Of a DNA stretch of 64,000 nucleotides, positions 51,037 to 60,352 are shown piece after piece. Under the pieces are notes generated by a model that saw only the letters and a list, made by a program, of their open reading frames with translations, was not told the DNA's origin and made no database searches. Source of the stretch: Butyrivibrio sp. (GTDB lineage Bacteria > Bacillota > Clostridia > Lachnospirales > Lachnospiraceae); NCBI GenBank assembly GCA_015056625.1, contig SVFY01000003.1:62001-126000 (forward strand), written 5' to 3'. How positions within the stretch are numbered: the first letter of the stretch is position 1; each line of letters begins with the position of its first letter. The translations under genes were made by a program, and so were the position numbers.

Positions 51037-52683
51037 TTACTTGTAGTCGTACTCTTCACAGTATGCAACCCACTGCTTTGTGTACTCCTCACGGCACTTG
51101 TCAATGCCAGCTTCCTTCATCTTGCTTCTGAACTCTTCTACTGCTGCGTCAACATCGTCAACGAGACCTGCCTGAAGAGGAGCAAGGTACTGTCTCATTA
51201 CGTTACTTACTGCTGATCTCTCTGCGCTGTAGGAATCATAGTTCTCAGCAAAACCATCATAGATGTTTACGTTAGGGAACTTAGTCTTTGCGCCAAGAAC
51301 TGCGTACTTGTCAAACATCTCCTGAAGAGCTACGTCTGTCTTCTGAGGAAGTTTTGTCTCGCCGTTTCTGATGTTCCATGTGTTGAAGCCTTCGTAAGGG
51401 AATGTAGGTGTCTCGCCTGCCTCTTCCTGAAGGTTCTTGTAAATGCCATCGACTACATCGTAGTGTGTTCCCTTGATACCATACTGAAGGATTGCGTTTG
51501 TCTCTTCGTCGCAAAGGAGTGTCTGAAGAACAAGAAGTGCTCTCTCAGGATCCTTGCAGCCTCTTACGATTGCTGTTCCGTTCTGTGTAGCATGTCCAGG
51601 GTAGATGACGCCGTTTGTCTCACCATATGCAACGTATGCTGACTCCCAGCCCTGTCCTGCGTTCTCGAAATCTGCGATAGCTGTAACCTGCTTGTTAGGG
51701 TTCTGTCCAGCAACCTCTGCTACGCAAAGGCCGTTCTTGTATGCATCAGAGTTGTTTGTGTCTGAAAGAGCACTCTTACTCCAGAAGCCAAGATCTGCCC
51801 ACTTCTTCATGAGCTTCATATCATCTACGAAATCATCTGAGTACCAGTAATCATAAACATCTGTTGGTGTGTCATAGTTTGCTGCAAGACCGTAATCAAG
51901 ACCGTTGTTAGCAACCCAAGGATACTTGAAGTTAAGTGCCCATGCTGCATCGAAACCAGTCTTAAATCCCTGGCTCTCTTCTGTTGTTACAGTAAGAAGT
52001 CCCTGGCCTGGCTCATTCTCTTTGATACCAAGAAGGTATGCCTCAAGGTTCTCAAGTGAATCAGGAACAGGAAGATCGTACTTAGCACGAAGGTCTTCTC
52101 TGTACTTAACACCGTTACATACATACTCAGCCCATGTATTAGGTACTGCGTAGATCTTGCCATCTACCTTGCACATATTAAGAGCGCTGTCGCCAACAGT
52201 TGCCTTAAGCTCTGGAGCTACTGTGTCGAGCATCTCATCAAGCTCTTCGAAAGCTCCGCTACTTGCAAGCTGTCCATAGTTGAGCCAGTTAGCGATGTAG
52301 ATAAGATCTGCACTCTGTGCTGTGATCTCGTTAGCATATTTCTGCTGGAAATCTGTCCATGTTGAGAACTGCATGTCAACTGTAGCGTTGCACTTCTCAA
52401 GAAGCTTCTCGTTGAGAGCATCCTCAACAAGCTCTTCATCCTGAGGGGCATCGCCCATTACGTAGAATACAAGGTCAACCTGCTGTGAGAGGTCAAGCTC
52501 TTTTGCCTCTGTCTCCGCAGGAGCCTCTGTTGTAGCCTCAGCAGTGCTTTCTGTCTGCGGGATCTCTGTTACTCCCTCAGCCTCAAGCTGATCAGCTGCT
52601 GACTGTGCAGCGCCGCCACAACCTGTGATGACTCCGGCTACCATTGCCATTGACAACAATACACTTAAAACTTTTTTCTTCAT
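51037..52683 (-). CDS. ABC sugar-binding lipoprotein
   Basis: A 548-residue family 1 extracellular solute-binding protein. Lipobox VITGCG near residue 22, then a Glu/Thr-rich linker, then a large binding domain (LVFYVMGDAPQDEELVEDAL, TQNGTAIVRGCKDPERAL, CNGVKYREDLRAKY). It resembles the LplA-type proteins of oligosaccharide importers in Firmicutes. It has its own AAAACGTTTT site upstream (52708-52717), so it can be made in excess over the permeases. Confidence 0.9.
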   Translation of the reverse strand: MKKKVLSVLLSMAMVAGVITGCGGAAQSAADQLEAEGVTEIPQTESTAEATTEAPAETEAKELDLSQQVDLVFYVMGDAPQDEELVEDALNEKLLEKCNATVDMQFSTWTDFQQKYANEITAQSADLIYIANWLNYGQLASSGAFEELDEMLDTVAPELKATVGDSALNMCKVDGKIYAVPNTWAEYVCNGVKYREDLRAKYDLPVPDSLENLEAYLLGIKENEPGQGLLTVTTEESQGFKTGFDAAWALNFKYPWVANNGLDYGLAANYDTPTDVYDYWYSDDFVDDMKLMKKWADLGFWSKSALSDTNNSDAYKNGLCVAEVAGQNPNKQVTAIADFENAGQGWESAYVAYGETNGVIYPGHATQNGTAIVRGCKDPERALLVLQTLLCDEETNAILQYGIKGTHYDVVDGIYKNLQEEAGETPTFPYEGFNTWNIRNGETKLPQKTDVALQEMFDKYAVLGAKTKFPNVNIYDGFAENYDSYSAERSAVSNVMRQYLAPLQAGLVDDVDAAVEEFRSKMKEAGIDKCREEYTKQWVAYCEEYDYK

Positions 52684-52707
52684 ATTTTGCCTCCTTTTTA
52701 TAATATG

Positions 52708-52717
52708 AAAACGTTTT
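52708..52717. promoter_or_regulatory. LacI-type operator before the sugar-binding lipoprotein
   Basis: AAAACGTTTT palindrome (TGAAAACGTTTTTAT) 25 bp upstream of the binding-protein start, same core as sites at 55163 and 55285. Probably controls an internal promoter. Confidence 0.65.
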
Positions 52718-52755
52718 TATATTCATCCCTAAGGACTTGTATCAAGGAAGTTCTC

Positions 52756-53682
52756 TCAGCCTTTTACTGCACCAACAGTGATTCCTGAAACGAAGAATCT
52801 CTGTACAAATGGGTAGAACAAAAGCACTGGTCCTGTTGCTACTACTGCCATTGCCAGCTTGACTGACTCTGTAGGAAGGTCAGCTGTCTTCATGCTGACG
52901 TTACTTGCCATCTGCTTCATGGCTGTTGTTGCGTTAAGCAGATCGTAAAGATAGAACTGTAGCTGCCAGGTGGATGAATTGGTACTGAACATTGAAGATC
53001 TGTACCAGTCATTCCAGTAACCAAGGGCAAGGAAAAGACCTACTGTAGCAAGTCCCGGTTTAAGGACTGGAAGTACGATCCTGAAAAAGATTGTAAAATG
53101 CCCTGCTCCGTCTATCTTGGCTGACTCTGTGATAGCATCCGGAACTGCTCCTACAATGAAGGTCCTCATAAGGATTACAAGGAACGGGCTCATAAGAGCG
53201 GGGAACCAGATTGCCAGTGTTGATCCCTTTAAGTTAAGTACATTGGCATACATGAGATACCATGGGATCATACCGCCTCCAAAGATGCTGGTGAAATAAA
53301 TAAGGAATGAAACGGTATTTCTGTACTTAAACTCTTTTCTTGAGATTACATAACCTGTGAGGGTTATCATCATAAGTCCAAGGCCTGTACCTACAACTGT
53401 GTAGTAAAGAGTCATCTTGTAGGCCTGGAGTATATCTTTTGGTGACCGAAAAATCGTCTGATAAGCGGATAGTGTGAAATCCCTTGGAAGAAGAGAATAT
53501 CCCTTTACCAGGATCGTTGAGTTATCTGTAAATGATCCTGAAACAATGATGATGAAAGGGAGCACGCACACTATGGATCCAATTGCAAGCAGTATGTAAG
53601 CTATAGCTTCAAAGATCTTGGTACCGGTGGACTTTTTTATGGTCTTTGGGGCTGATGGTTCGTAGTCTAAATCTTTTGCCAT
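52756..53682 (-). CDS. sugar ABC permease (LplC type)
   Basis: A 308-residue permease with six helices of the MalG/LplC group. The cytoplasmic coupling loop (EAA-like) reads ITESAKIDGAGHFTIFFRIV, followed by LPVLKPGLATVGLFLALGY. C-terminal SGITVGAVKG is typical of LplC. No ATPase gene lies next to it, so an ATPase from elsewhere must be shared, as is usual for this group. Confidence 0.92.
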   Translation of the reverse strand: MAKDLDYEPSAPKTIKKSTGTKIFEAIAYILLAIGSIVCVLPFIIIVSGSFTDNSTILVKGYSLLPRDFTLSAYQTIFRSPKDILQAYKMTLYYTVVGTGLGLMMITLTGYVISRKEFKYRNTVSFLIYFTSIFGGGMIPWYLMYANVLNLKGSTLAIWFPALMSPFLVILMRTFIVGAVPDAITESAKIDGAGHFTIFFRIVLPVLKPGLATVGLFLALGYWNDWYRSSMFSTNSSTWQLQFYLYDLLNATTAMKQMASNVSMKTADLPTESVKLAMAVVATGPVLLFYPFVQRFFVSGITVGAVKG

Positions 53683-53696
53683 GTCTTCCTCCTTCC

Positions 53697-55130
53697 TTAG
53701 AACAGTGCGTACTCTGGATTTCTCTTTTTAACAACATAGTTTACAAGGACAATGATCAGGAATCCGAACAGGGACTGGTAAAGACCTGCGGCGGTTCCAA
53801 GGCCGATCGAAAGCGGCTGTGTCATTGTGATCCTGTACACATAGGTATCAAAGATATCCGTTACGTTGAACAATACTCCGTTGTTACCAATAAGCTGGTA
53901 GAACAGCTCGAACTGGCCCTTCATGATGCTTCCCAGTGCATAGAGCAATAGGATAATGAAGGTTGGCTTGATGTGTGGCAGTGTGATGTACCAGATCTGC
54001 TGAAGCTCGTTGGCTCCATCCACCCTTGCTGCTTCGTAGATCTCGTTGTCAATTCCCATGATGGTGGCAAGGTACACAACCATTCCATATCCGATATTCT
54101 TCCATAAGTAGAAGAAGGTTATGAGAAATGGCCAGTAGCCTGGGGTGTTGTAAAAGTCTATCCTGTCACCACCAAAGCCAGTGATGATGTTATTGATAAG
54201 TCCGTACTGATACTCAAATACGTTGTAAACAATAACCTTTAAAATAACGAATGATACGAAATATGGCATGAACATCAGTGTCTGTGATGTCTTTTTAAAC
54301 CACTTAACTGTGACTCTGCTGACCAGGATTGCAAAAATGATCTGAAGGATATTGCCAATTCCAATGAACACTACGTTGTAAAGAACTGTGTTCTTGGTGA
54401 GTCTGAAAAGATCTGCCTTGATCAAAAACTCGAAGTTCTTGAATCCTGTGAAAGGACTGGACCAAAGGCCGTCCCTGAAGTTAAAGGATGTGAATGCAAA
54501 ATATACACCCAGCATCGGCAGGTAGTTGTTGATCATGAAGTAGACGAAAGTCGGTATCAGCATGACAAACAGTACCCAGTTTCTCTTTATCTCCTCTAAT
54601 AGTCCATGCTCGCGGTATTTCTTGCGCTCTCTGCTCTCAAGTACCTTGATGTAGATGTAAGCTGCCAATGAAACAACAAGCTCTATGTACACCACTGCAG
54701 ATGGAAGAAATCCCGTCATCCCAAATCTTACGTTGGAAAAGATCACAAACACTATAGTTGCGAAAGCTACTATGAACTCAAAAAGAAAAGCACATTTACC
54801 AGCAGCTAAAAGTGAAAGCTCACCCTTCCCCTTCCTGTTCCTGCTCGCCATTAAGTTCCTGATAATGTAGGCTACGTTGAAGTAGATCGCAGCCGCCATA
54901 AGGATAAGCAAAACCATGGATGGCAGTCCCAGAACTCCCTGGTTTGAATACTGGACAAAGGACAAAAGATTGTACAGGTTGTACCCTGTAAGGAGATCCC
55001 CTGCCATCTCTTTTGTCACGCCAATCCTGGAAAAGAGAGTAACCAGGTTGACAACCTTGATCCAGTTAAAAATAGGGAGAGAAAGAATAAGAATGAAAGC
55101 ACTTATTCCCGATATCCATTTATTCCTCAT
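53697..55130 (-). CDS. sugar ABC permease (LplB type) with extra N-terminal membrane domain
   Basis: A 477-residue protein. The C-terminal part (from about residue 185) is a normal MalF/LplB permease with six helices and the coupling loop YEAARVDGANELQQIWYITL. The first 180 residues add about four helices (FILILSLPIFNWI, LPSMVLLILMAAAIYFNV, AGKCAFLFEFIVAFATIVFV, PSAVVYIELVVSLAAYIYI) that are not part of the usual permease, which has about 300 residues. Their role is unknown. ATG 55130 has GGAGG 8 bp upstream; the ATG at 55211 lies within the operator region. First gene of the operon. Confidence 0.88.
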   Translation of the reverse strand: MRNKWISGISAFILILSLPIFNWIKVVNLVTLFSRIGVTKEMAGDLLTGYNLYNLLSFVQYSNQGVLGLPSMVLLILMAAAIYFNVAYIIRNLMASRNRKGKGELSLLAAGKCAFLFEFIVAFATIVFVIFSNVRFGMTGFLPSAVVYIELVVSLAAYIYIKVLESRERKKYREHGLLEEIKRNWVLFVMLIPTFVYFMINNYLPMLGVYFAFTSFNFRDGLWSSPFTGFKNFEFLIKADLFRLTKNTVLYNVVFIGIGNILQIIFAILVSRVTVKWFKKTSQTLMFMPYFVSFVILKVIVYNVFEYQYGLINNIITGFGGDRIDFYNTPGYWPFLITFFYLWKNIGYGMVVYLATIMGIDNEIYEAARVDGANELQQIWYITLPHIKPTFIILLLYALGSIMKGQFELFYQLIGNNGVLFNVTDIFDTYVYRITMTQPLSIGLGTAAGLYQSLFGFLIIVLVNYVVKKRNPEYALF

Positions 55131-55162
55131 ACAAAGCCTCCCAAATACTAGATAGATCGCAA

Positions 55163-55178
55163 ATAAAAACGTTTTTAT
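55163..55178. promoter_or_regulatory. LacI-type operator at the ABC operon promoter
   Basis: Perfect 16-bp palindrome ATAAAAACGTTTTTAT, 33 bp before the LplB start. Same core as at 52708 and 55285. Confidence 0.7.
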
Positions 55179-55284
55179 CAACTTGTAAGCAGATACTAGC
55201 ACAATGCACACAAGTTTGGCAATATACTTTTGATATTTTTGGCATTTTAGACATTTTTAACAGTTAAAATTCCGCAGATTCCAC

Positions 55285-55296
55285 AAAAACGTTTTT
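55285..55296. promoter_or_regulatory. second LacI-type operator in the divergent region
   Basis: AAAAACGTTTTT palindrome 122 bp from the site at 55163. Two sites this far apart in one region allow DNA looping and could also touch the rightward hydrogenase-like gene. The rest of the 306-bp gap is AT-rich with a TATTATGATAT-type -10 region at about 55379. Confidence 0.65.
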
Positions 55297-55436
55297 ATTT
55301 TATCAAACCCTGTATATTTTTACATTCCTTAAATTTTGATTAATTTAAGTTAAGCATCACCCTTTTTCCCTCAATCGGTATTATGATATATGTATGTGCG
55401 AAATGATGTTTCTAAAGGAGATTGGAGACTGTTAAA

Positions 55437-57389
55437 ATGGCTGAAAATTTACAATCATTAGTATTTACCAACGACAACTGTGTTGGATGTAACAAATGTA
55501 TCAGCGCATGTAGCTGTATGGGCGCCTGCGTATCTGGAGAACCTGATGCTGATGGCGTATCCAAGATTCAAGTAGATCCCACCAAATGTATTGCCTGCGG
55601 TGCATGTTTCGATGCCTGCGAGCACAACGCAAGGGAATATAACGATGATACAGAAAGGTTCTTCGAGGACCTTAAGAGAGGCGAAAGAATATCCATTCTC
55701 ATTGCTCCTGCATTTCTTGCAGACTACCCAAGAGAGTACGAAACAGCTCTTGGCGGCCTGAAGAAAATGGGCGTAAACAGGATGATCAGTGTATCCTTTG
55801 GTGCTGACATCACAACCTGGGCATATATCAACTACATACAAAAGCACAACTTCCTTGGAGGTATCTCACAGCCATGTCCTGCAGTAGTTGGATATATCGA
55901 AAGATACCTGCCACAGCTCCTTCCTAAGCTGTTCCCGGTACAGAGCCCTCTTATGTGCGCTGCGGTCTATGCCAGAAAAGAGATGGGAATAAAGGATAAG
56001 CTGGCATTTATCAGCCCATGTATCGCTAAAAAGATGGAAATTGATGACCCTAATAACAAGGGGCTTGTTCAATATAATGTAACCTTCAATCACATGATGA
56101 AATATATGAAGGAGCATAACATCTCTGGAAGTCCTGTAACAGATGAGATCGAGTATGGTCTTGGTTCCATCTATCCTATGCCAGGCGGACTTAAGGACAA
56201 TGTTTACTGGCTCCTTGGAAGCGACGCTTTCATCAGACAGATCGAGGGCGAAAAGCATATGTATCACTTCCTTGAGAAAAACGCTGACAGGATAAAGGGT
56301 AACAAGACTCCATTCCTGTTCATCGACGCCTTAAACTGCAGATGTGGTTGTATCTCCGGAACAGGAACAGATCCTAAGATCACAAGCGGCGACGATCCTC
56401 TCTACAATCTCCATGAGATCCAGGAGAGAGTTAAGAAGGATACCAAAAAGAGCCCATGGTCCAGGCCACTTACTCCTGAAAAGAGACTTGCAGCTCTTAA
56501 CAAACAGTTCGCTCACCTAAGACTTGAAGATTACCTTAGAAAATACACTGACAAGTCCAAGCAGTGCGCATTTAAAAAGCCATCAGAGGCAGAGCTTGAT
56601 AAGATCTTCAATGAAATGCACAAGACCACTGCAGAGTCCCGCAAGATCAATTGCTCAAGCTGTGGATATTCAACCTGTAAGGATATGGCTACAGCCATCT
56701 ACAACGGCTTTAACCACGCCTCCAACTGTGTTCACTATCTCAAGGACCTGGTAGAGATTGAAAAGAAAGATGCTCAGGAGCTTGTTGAAAAGGAAAGAGC
56801 TTCTCTTGACAGACAGAAACAGAGCATTCTGGATGCTATCAACACAATAAATGAACACTTCATATCCCTTAACTCCACTATGCAGGAGATCAGCAACGGA
56901 AGTAGCGACAACGCTCAGGAGAGCGCAACTATTTCCGACGAAATGTCCAATGTAAACGAGTTCTGCAACAAGGTCAACGACTCCATGACTCAGATCACCT
57001 CTTATCTGGACGAGCTTGAAGCAAACAACAAGAAAGTCGTTGAGATTGCCAACCAGACCAACCTCCTTGCTCTTAATGCAGCCATCGAGGCAGCAAGAGC
57101 CGGCGATGCAGGTAAAGGTTTTGCGGTTGTTGCAACTGAGATCAATGACCTGGCAGCGGATTCCAAGACCACTGCTCAGAACAGTGGAGCTGCAAACGAC
57201 AACATCAAGAACGCTCTTGAAGGCATCACAGTTGAGACTTCGGACCTTCTTGATATCGTAACCCAGGTAAATGACAAGATCAGAAGCCTTGCTACTTCTG
57301 CACAAGATATTTCTGGATCAACCCAGACTCTTGCAGAAACAATGGAGAAAGTAAAAGCCGAAGTAGAAAATCTTGCATCACATGAATGA
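55437..57389 (+). CDS. hydrogenase-like sensor fused to a chemoreceptor signalling domain
   Basis: A 650-residue soluble protein. Residues about 10-65 are a two-cluster ferredoxin domain ([13 protein letters not shown] and [13 protein letters not shown]). Residues about 80-340 are an iron-only hydrogenase-type domain with the three H-cluster motifs in shortened form: PCP (about 145), SPCIAKKME (about 193) and NCRCGC (about 300). Then a CSSCGYSTC Fe-S motif (about 406), a linker and a methyl-accepting signalling hairpin ([29 protein letters not shown]). There are no membrane helices. It likely senses H2 or redox state and signals to CheA, rather than making H2. ATG 55437 follows GGAG; TTG at 55422 is less likely. 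Confidence 0.85.
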   Translation: MAENLQSLVFTNDNCVGCNKCISACSCMGACVSGEPDADGVSKIQVDPTKCIACGACFDACEHNAREYNDDTERFFEDLKRGERISILIAPAFLADYPREYETALGGLKKMGVNRMISVSFGADITTWAYINYIQKHNFLGGISQPCPAVVGYIERYLPQLLPKLFPVQSPLMCAAVYARKEMGIKDKLAFISPCIAKKMEIDDPNNKGLVQYNVTFNHMMKYMKEHNISGSPVTDEIEYGLGSIYPMPGGLKDNVYWLLGSDAFIRQIEGEKHMYHFLEKNADRIKGNKTPFLFIDALNCRCGCISGTGTDPKITSGDDPLYNLHEIQERVKKDTKKSPWSRPLTPEKRLAALNKQFAHLRLEDYLRKYTDKSKQCAFKKPSEAELDKIFNEMHKTTAESRKINCSSCGYSTCKDMATAIYNGFNHASNCVHYLKDLVEIEKKDAQELVEKERASLDRQKQSILDAINTINEHFISLNSTMQEISNGSSDNAQESATISDEMSNVNEFCNKVNDSMTQITSYLDELEANNKKVVEIANQTNLLALNAAIEAARAGDAGKGFAVVATEINDLAADSKTTAQNSGAANDNIKNALEGITVETSDLLDIVTQVNDKIRSLATSAQDISGSTQTLAETMEKVKAEVENLASHE

Positions 57390-57405
57390 TCATCAAAAAC
57401 TTTGA

Positions 57406-57436
57406 AGAGGTGCCTCCTTTGAGGCACCTCTTTTTG
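57406..57436 (+). terminator. terminator of the hydrogenase-like chemoreceptor
   Basis: AGAGGTGCCTC pairs with GAGGCACCTCT (11 bp, loop CTTT) followed by TTTT. Strong intrinsic terminator 16 bp after the stop. Confidence 0.9.
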
Positions 57437-57535
57437 CTTGATTTACAGGTAGTAATGTGTTACATTGTATGTAGTAATAAAAACTACGTGCAACGCATTT
57501 CAAAACTACTTGCGTTTATATATGGAGGAGAGGCT

Positions 57536-57793
57536 ATGAATACAAGAGAACTTAAGAAATATTTTAAGGATCATCTGGTTCCTTCCAAGCTTTACAAGAT
57601 CGGTGGCTCACACAAGAACAGAATCTGCCTGGACAAGACCGAGAATGGATGGATGGTTTATTTCCAGGATAAAAAAGAAAAGATCGGAGTGCTCAACTTT
57701 GTTGACGAGGCTTCAGCCTGCAGTCGTATGAAGGACGAGCTCCGCAAGCTCATGGAGCAGATGTATGGAGTAACATGGGCTGGTGCAAGGTAA
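57536..57793 (+). CDS. small conserved-looking protein of unknown function
   Basis: An 85-residue protein starting MNTRELKKYFKDHLVPSKLY, with GGSHKNRICLDKTENGWMVY and a C-terminal helix (ACSRMKDELRKLMEQMYGV). It has no membrane segment or signal and about one quarter charged residues. ATG 57536 follows GGAGGAGAGG, a very strong ribosome site, so I am confident it is a real gene. No function recognised. Its shape (compact alpha/beta, lysine-rich start) could suit a nucleic-acid- or protein-binding factor. Confidence 0.7.
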   Translation: MNTRELKKYFKDHLVPSKLYKIGGSHKNRICLDKTENGWMVYFQDKKEKIGVLNFVDEASACSRMKDELRKLMEQMYGVTWAGAR

Positions 57794-57826
57794 GAGTTCA
57801 AAAAAATCATATTTGACCACAAAATA

Positions 57827-57856
57827 GAGGGGCCCTTTGGCACCTCTTAATTTTTA
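57827..57856. terminator. bidirectional terminator
   Basis: AGAGGGGCC pairs with GGCACCTCT (one mismatch, loop CTTT), then TTAATTTTTATC on the right. It serves the small gene on the plus strand and perhaps the symporter gene on the minus strand, whose stop lies within a few bases. Confidence 0.65.
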
Positions 57857-59227
57857 TCAAATCTGAATAAGTCCAAGTACGCTGGCTATGGAGCTGACCA
57901 GTATAATCAGCACAAACAGCGGGCAAAGATACTTTATCATGAAGCCAAACATCTTTTTTCTGCGGAAAGGATGTCCGCCCAGCTCAACTTCCTCCTCCAG
58001 AAGGGCAATGCTCATATATCTGACCACAAGAAGGCAGGTGAAAAGAGCTGCGATAGGCATCATCACAGAGTTGGTGAGAAAATCAAAGAAATCCAGAAAC
58101 TGCATTCCAAATATAGTCACACCTGCAAGTGGTCCATATCCAAGGGATGAAAGTGAACCAAGGGCCACCATGATGATCCCCATAACGCTGGTTCCAAGAT
58201 TTCTTGACCACTTAAACTCATCATAAAATGTCGAAACTGCGCTCTCCAAAAGAGCTATGGCGCTGGTCACAGCCGCAAACAAAACCAGCAAAAAAAACAG
58301 TATTCCAATGATCCTTCCAAAGCCCATGCTGGCAAAAATGTTGGGCATGGTGATGAACATCAGTGATGGACCAGCCTTTAAGGTGTCAGGGTTTCCGTCT
58401 GAAAAAGCAAAGACTGCAGGAATGATCATAAGGCTTGCGATAACTGCAATTGCTGTATCAAAGATCTCCACCTGCTCTGTTGACTGCTCGATGCTGACCT
58501 CTTTTTTCACATAAGATCCAAAGGTGATCAGAATACCCATGGCAATTGAAAGAGAATAAAACATCTGTCCCATGGCAGATACAAAGGTCATGATGGAAAA
58601 TCTTGAAAAGTCAGGAATAAGGCAGTACTTAACCCCCTCCAGAGCACCAGGCCTTGTAACTGAGTAGACGCAGATGATAACTGCAAGCACTGCAAGAATC
58701 GGCATCATGATCTTGGAAACAGACTCAATGCCGCGTCTTACTCCCATGAAAATGATCAAAAGAACGATGAGTGAAAAGATCAAAAACCAGAACTCACTCT
58801 CGGAACCATTTGTGATAAACCCTGTAAAGAAGCCATCTGCTGCAATGTCATTTACATCTGCAGTGATGTATTCATATAGGTACTTGCACACCCATCCGCC
58901 GATAACCGAATAATAAGGCACAATGAGGATAGGGATAATAGCATTTATCCAGCCTCCAAAGATCATATGCTTTTTATTGGTAAAAGAACTAAAGGCTCCA
59001 ACAGGGCTCTTTTTTGTGTGCCTTCCAATGGCTGTTTCCGCTATGATCATGGTGTAGCCAAAGGTTAGCGCCAATATTATATAGATTGCAAGAAAGATCC
59101 CTCCGCCGTACCTGGCGCACAGATAAGGGTATCTCCATATATTTCCAAGTCCTACAGAAGCTCCTGCTGCAGATAAAACAAATCCGATCTTTCCTGAAAA
59201 GGAACCTCTCTTTTTACTTTGCTCCAA
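57857..59227 (-). CDS. sodium-dependent neurotransmitter-family symporter
   Basis: A 456-residue protein of the SNF/NSS family with eleven to twelve helices. N-terminal GFVLSAAGASVGLGNIWRYPYLC carries the sodium- and substrate-binding G/A-rich helix 1. Later GQMFYSLSIAMGILITFGSYV and LLFAAVTSAIALLESAVSTF are typical. Bacterial members carry amino acids such as tryptophan, alanine or leucine with sodium. Single gene. Confidence 0.9.
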   Translation of the reverse strand: MEQSKKRGSFSGKIGFVLSAAGASVGLGNIWRYPYLCARYGGGIFLAIYIILALTFGYTMIIAETAIGRHTKKSPVGAFSSFTNKKHMIFGGWINAIIPILIVPYYSVIGGWVCKYLYEYITADVNDIAADGFFTGFITNGSESEFWFLIFSLIVLLIIFMGVRRGIESVSKIMMPILAVLAVIICVYSVTRPGALEGVKYCLIPDFSRFSIMTFVSAMGQMFYSLSIAMGILITFGSYVKKEVSIEQSTEQVEIFDTAIAVIASLMIIPAVFAFSDGNPDTLKAGPSLMFITMPNIFASMGFGRIIGILFFLLVLFAAVTSAIALLESAVSTFYDEFKWSRNLGTSVMGIIMVALGSLSSLGYGPLAGVTIFGMQFLDFFDFLTNSVMMPIAALFTCLLVVRYMSIALLEEEVELGGHPFRRKKMFGFMIKYLCPLFVLIILVSSIASVLGLIQI

Positions 59228-59247
59228 AACTAAATGCCTCCAGAATA

Positions 59248-60348
59248 TTATTTAGATATAGCTGCCAAAACCGCTCCCTGTCCCCATGGGAAGTGTCCAT
59301 AGTTCTGATAATGGACTCCAAAATCATCGCAGGAGGAAAGGCTGTTTATAACCCTGTCATCCCTTATATTCTGCCAAAGAGCCGCGATGGTGTCACTAAT
59401 GTCCGCTGGTCGCCCGTCAGAACTACCGACTCCATAAACTATCATGCCAGTAGCTGATGTGTCAATATGGCCTTCTGTGGCCTGTATCTGCCATGCAAAT
59501 CCGCCTTCAGGCATCTGATATGTCAAAAGAACTTTCGACAGGTTATCATACCAGCTCTTAAGCTCAGGTACTGCCCTGACCTGACTAAGTCCCATGATGA
59601 TCCAGCCTGCTGCCCTTGACCAGGACAGGAGCCCTTTCTTTTCAACAGTCAGTCTCGCATCCTCGCCTTCACCTACTGTAAGTGCATATCCGTGGTATGG
59701 GAGGCTACTTTTCTTATCACAGCCGTATTTCATGAAGTTTAAGAGCTGAAGCTGTCCAAGTTCTACAGCGTTGTCATCCCCAAAGGTATTGCCATACAGG
59801 ATGAGAAACATTGAGGTCTGTCCTGCGCCGTCAGCAAAAACATTGCTGCTTCTTGATGCGTTGTAAACTATGGAGCCAACCTGGTCCCTTGGGGCTGCAG
59901 ACAGATATCCGTATATCCTGTTTGCTGCCTGCTCACAGGAAGAAGCAAGGTTTCCCTCTGACTTTCCCTCGCTCCTTAGCTGGCAGTAAAGCTTGATAAG
60001 AGCAGCTCCTGACAGGGCATCGTCGATGTAATCTATCCTGCTGCCGTATTTATCATTCCAGAGTGCAAGGTGATCAGCTATGGCCTTGTCAATGCTGTTA
60101 ATAAGGCCCCCAGGTTCATCTTCTAAAGCTCCGTCCTTGGCGCTAACTTCATCCGAAATCTTCTTTCTTGCCTCCACAAGCCCCAGCATCAGCATTCCTG
60201 CCGGCCAGAACATGGGATCCTTGGCCCTTACAGATCTTCCCATGGCGCTTTTTATAGCGTCCTTAAACTGATCCTTTATGGAGACATTCATGATATCAGA
60301 TAGTTCTCTTATCGTCTCTTTTACTAGTCCAATATAGCGTTCATCCAT
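59248..60348 (-). CDS. GH105/GH88-like glycoside hydrolase
   Basis: A 366-residue cytoplasmic protein with an (alpha/alpha)6-barrel pattern. It has DDALSGAALIKLYCQ, GQTSMFLILYG, LLSWSRAAGWIIMGLSQV and LLTYQMPEGGFAWQIQ, the segments found in unsaturated rhamnogalacturonyl hydrolases (YteR-like). Such enzymes remove unsaturated uronic acid from oligosaccharides made by lyases. It is placed 4 bp upstream-side of the flippase operon, so it might trim a surface polysaccharide or be simply next to it. Rhamnose from such substrates would enter rhaBAD. Family assignment moderate. Confidence 0.75.
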   Translation of the reverse strand: MDERYIGLVKETIRELSDIMNVSIKDQFKDAIKSAMGRSVRAKDPMFWPAGMLMLGLVEARKKISDEVSAKDGALEDEPGGLINSIDKAIADHLALWNDKYGSRIDYIDDALSGAALIKLYCQLRSEGKSEGNLASSCEQAANRIYGYLSAAPRDQVGSIVYNASRSSNVFADGAGQTSMFLILYGNTFGDDNAVELGQLQLLNFMKYGCDKKSSLPYHGYALTVGEGEDARLTVEKKGLLSWSRAAGWIIMGLSQVRAVPELKSWYDNLSKVLLTYQMPEGGFAWQIQATEGHIDTSATGMIVYGVGSSDGRPADISDTIAALWQNIRDDRVINSLSSCDDFGVHYQNYGHFPWGQGAVLAAISK

Positions 60349-60352
60349 ATGC

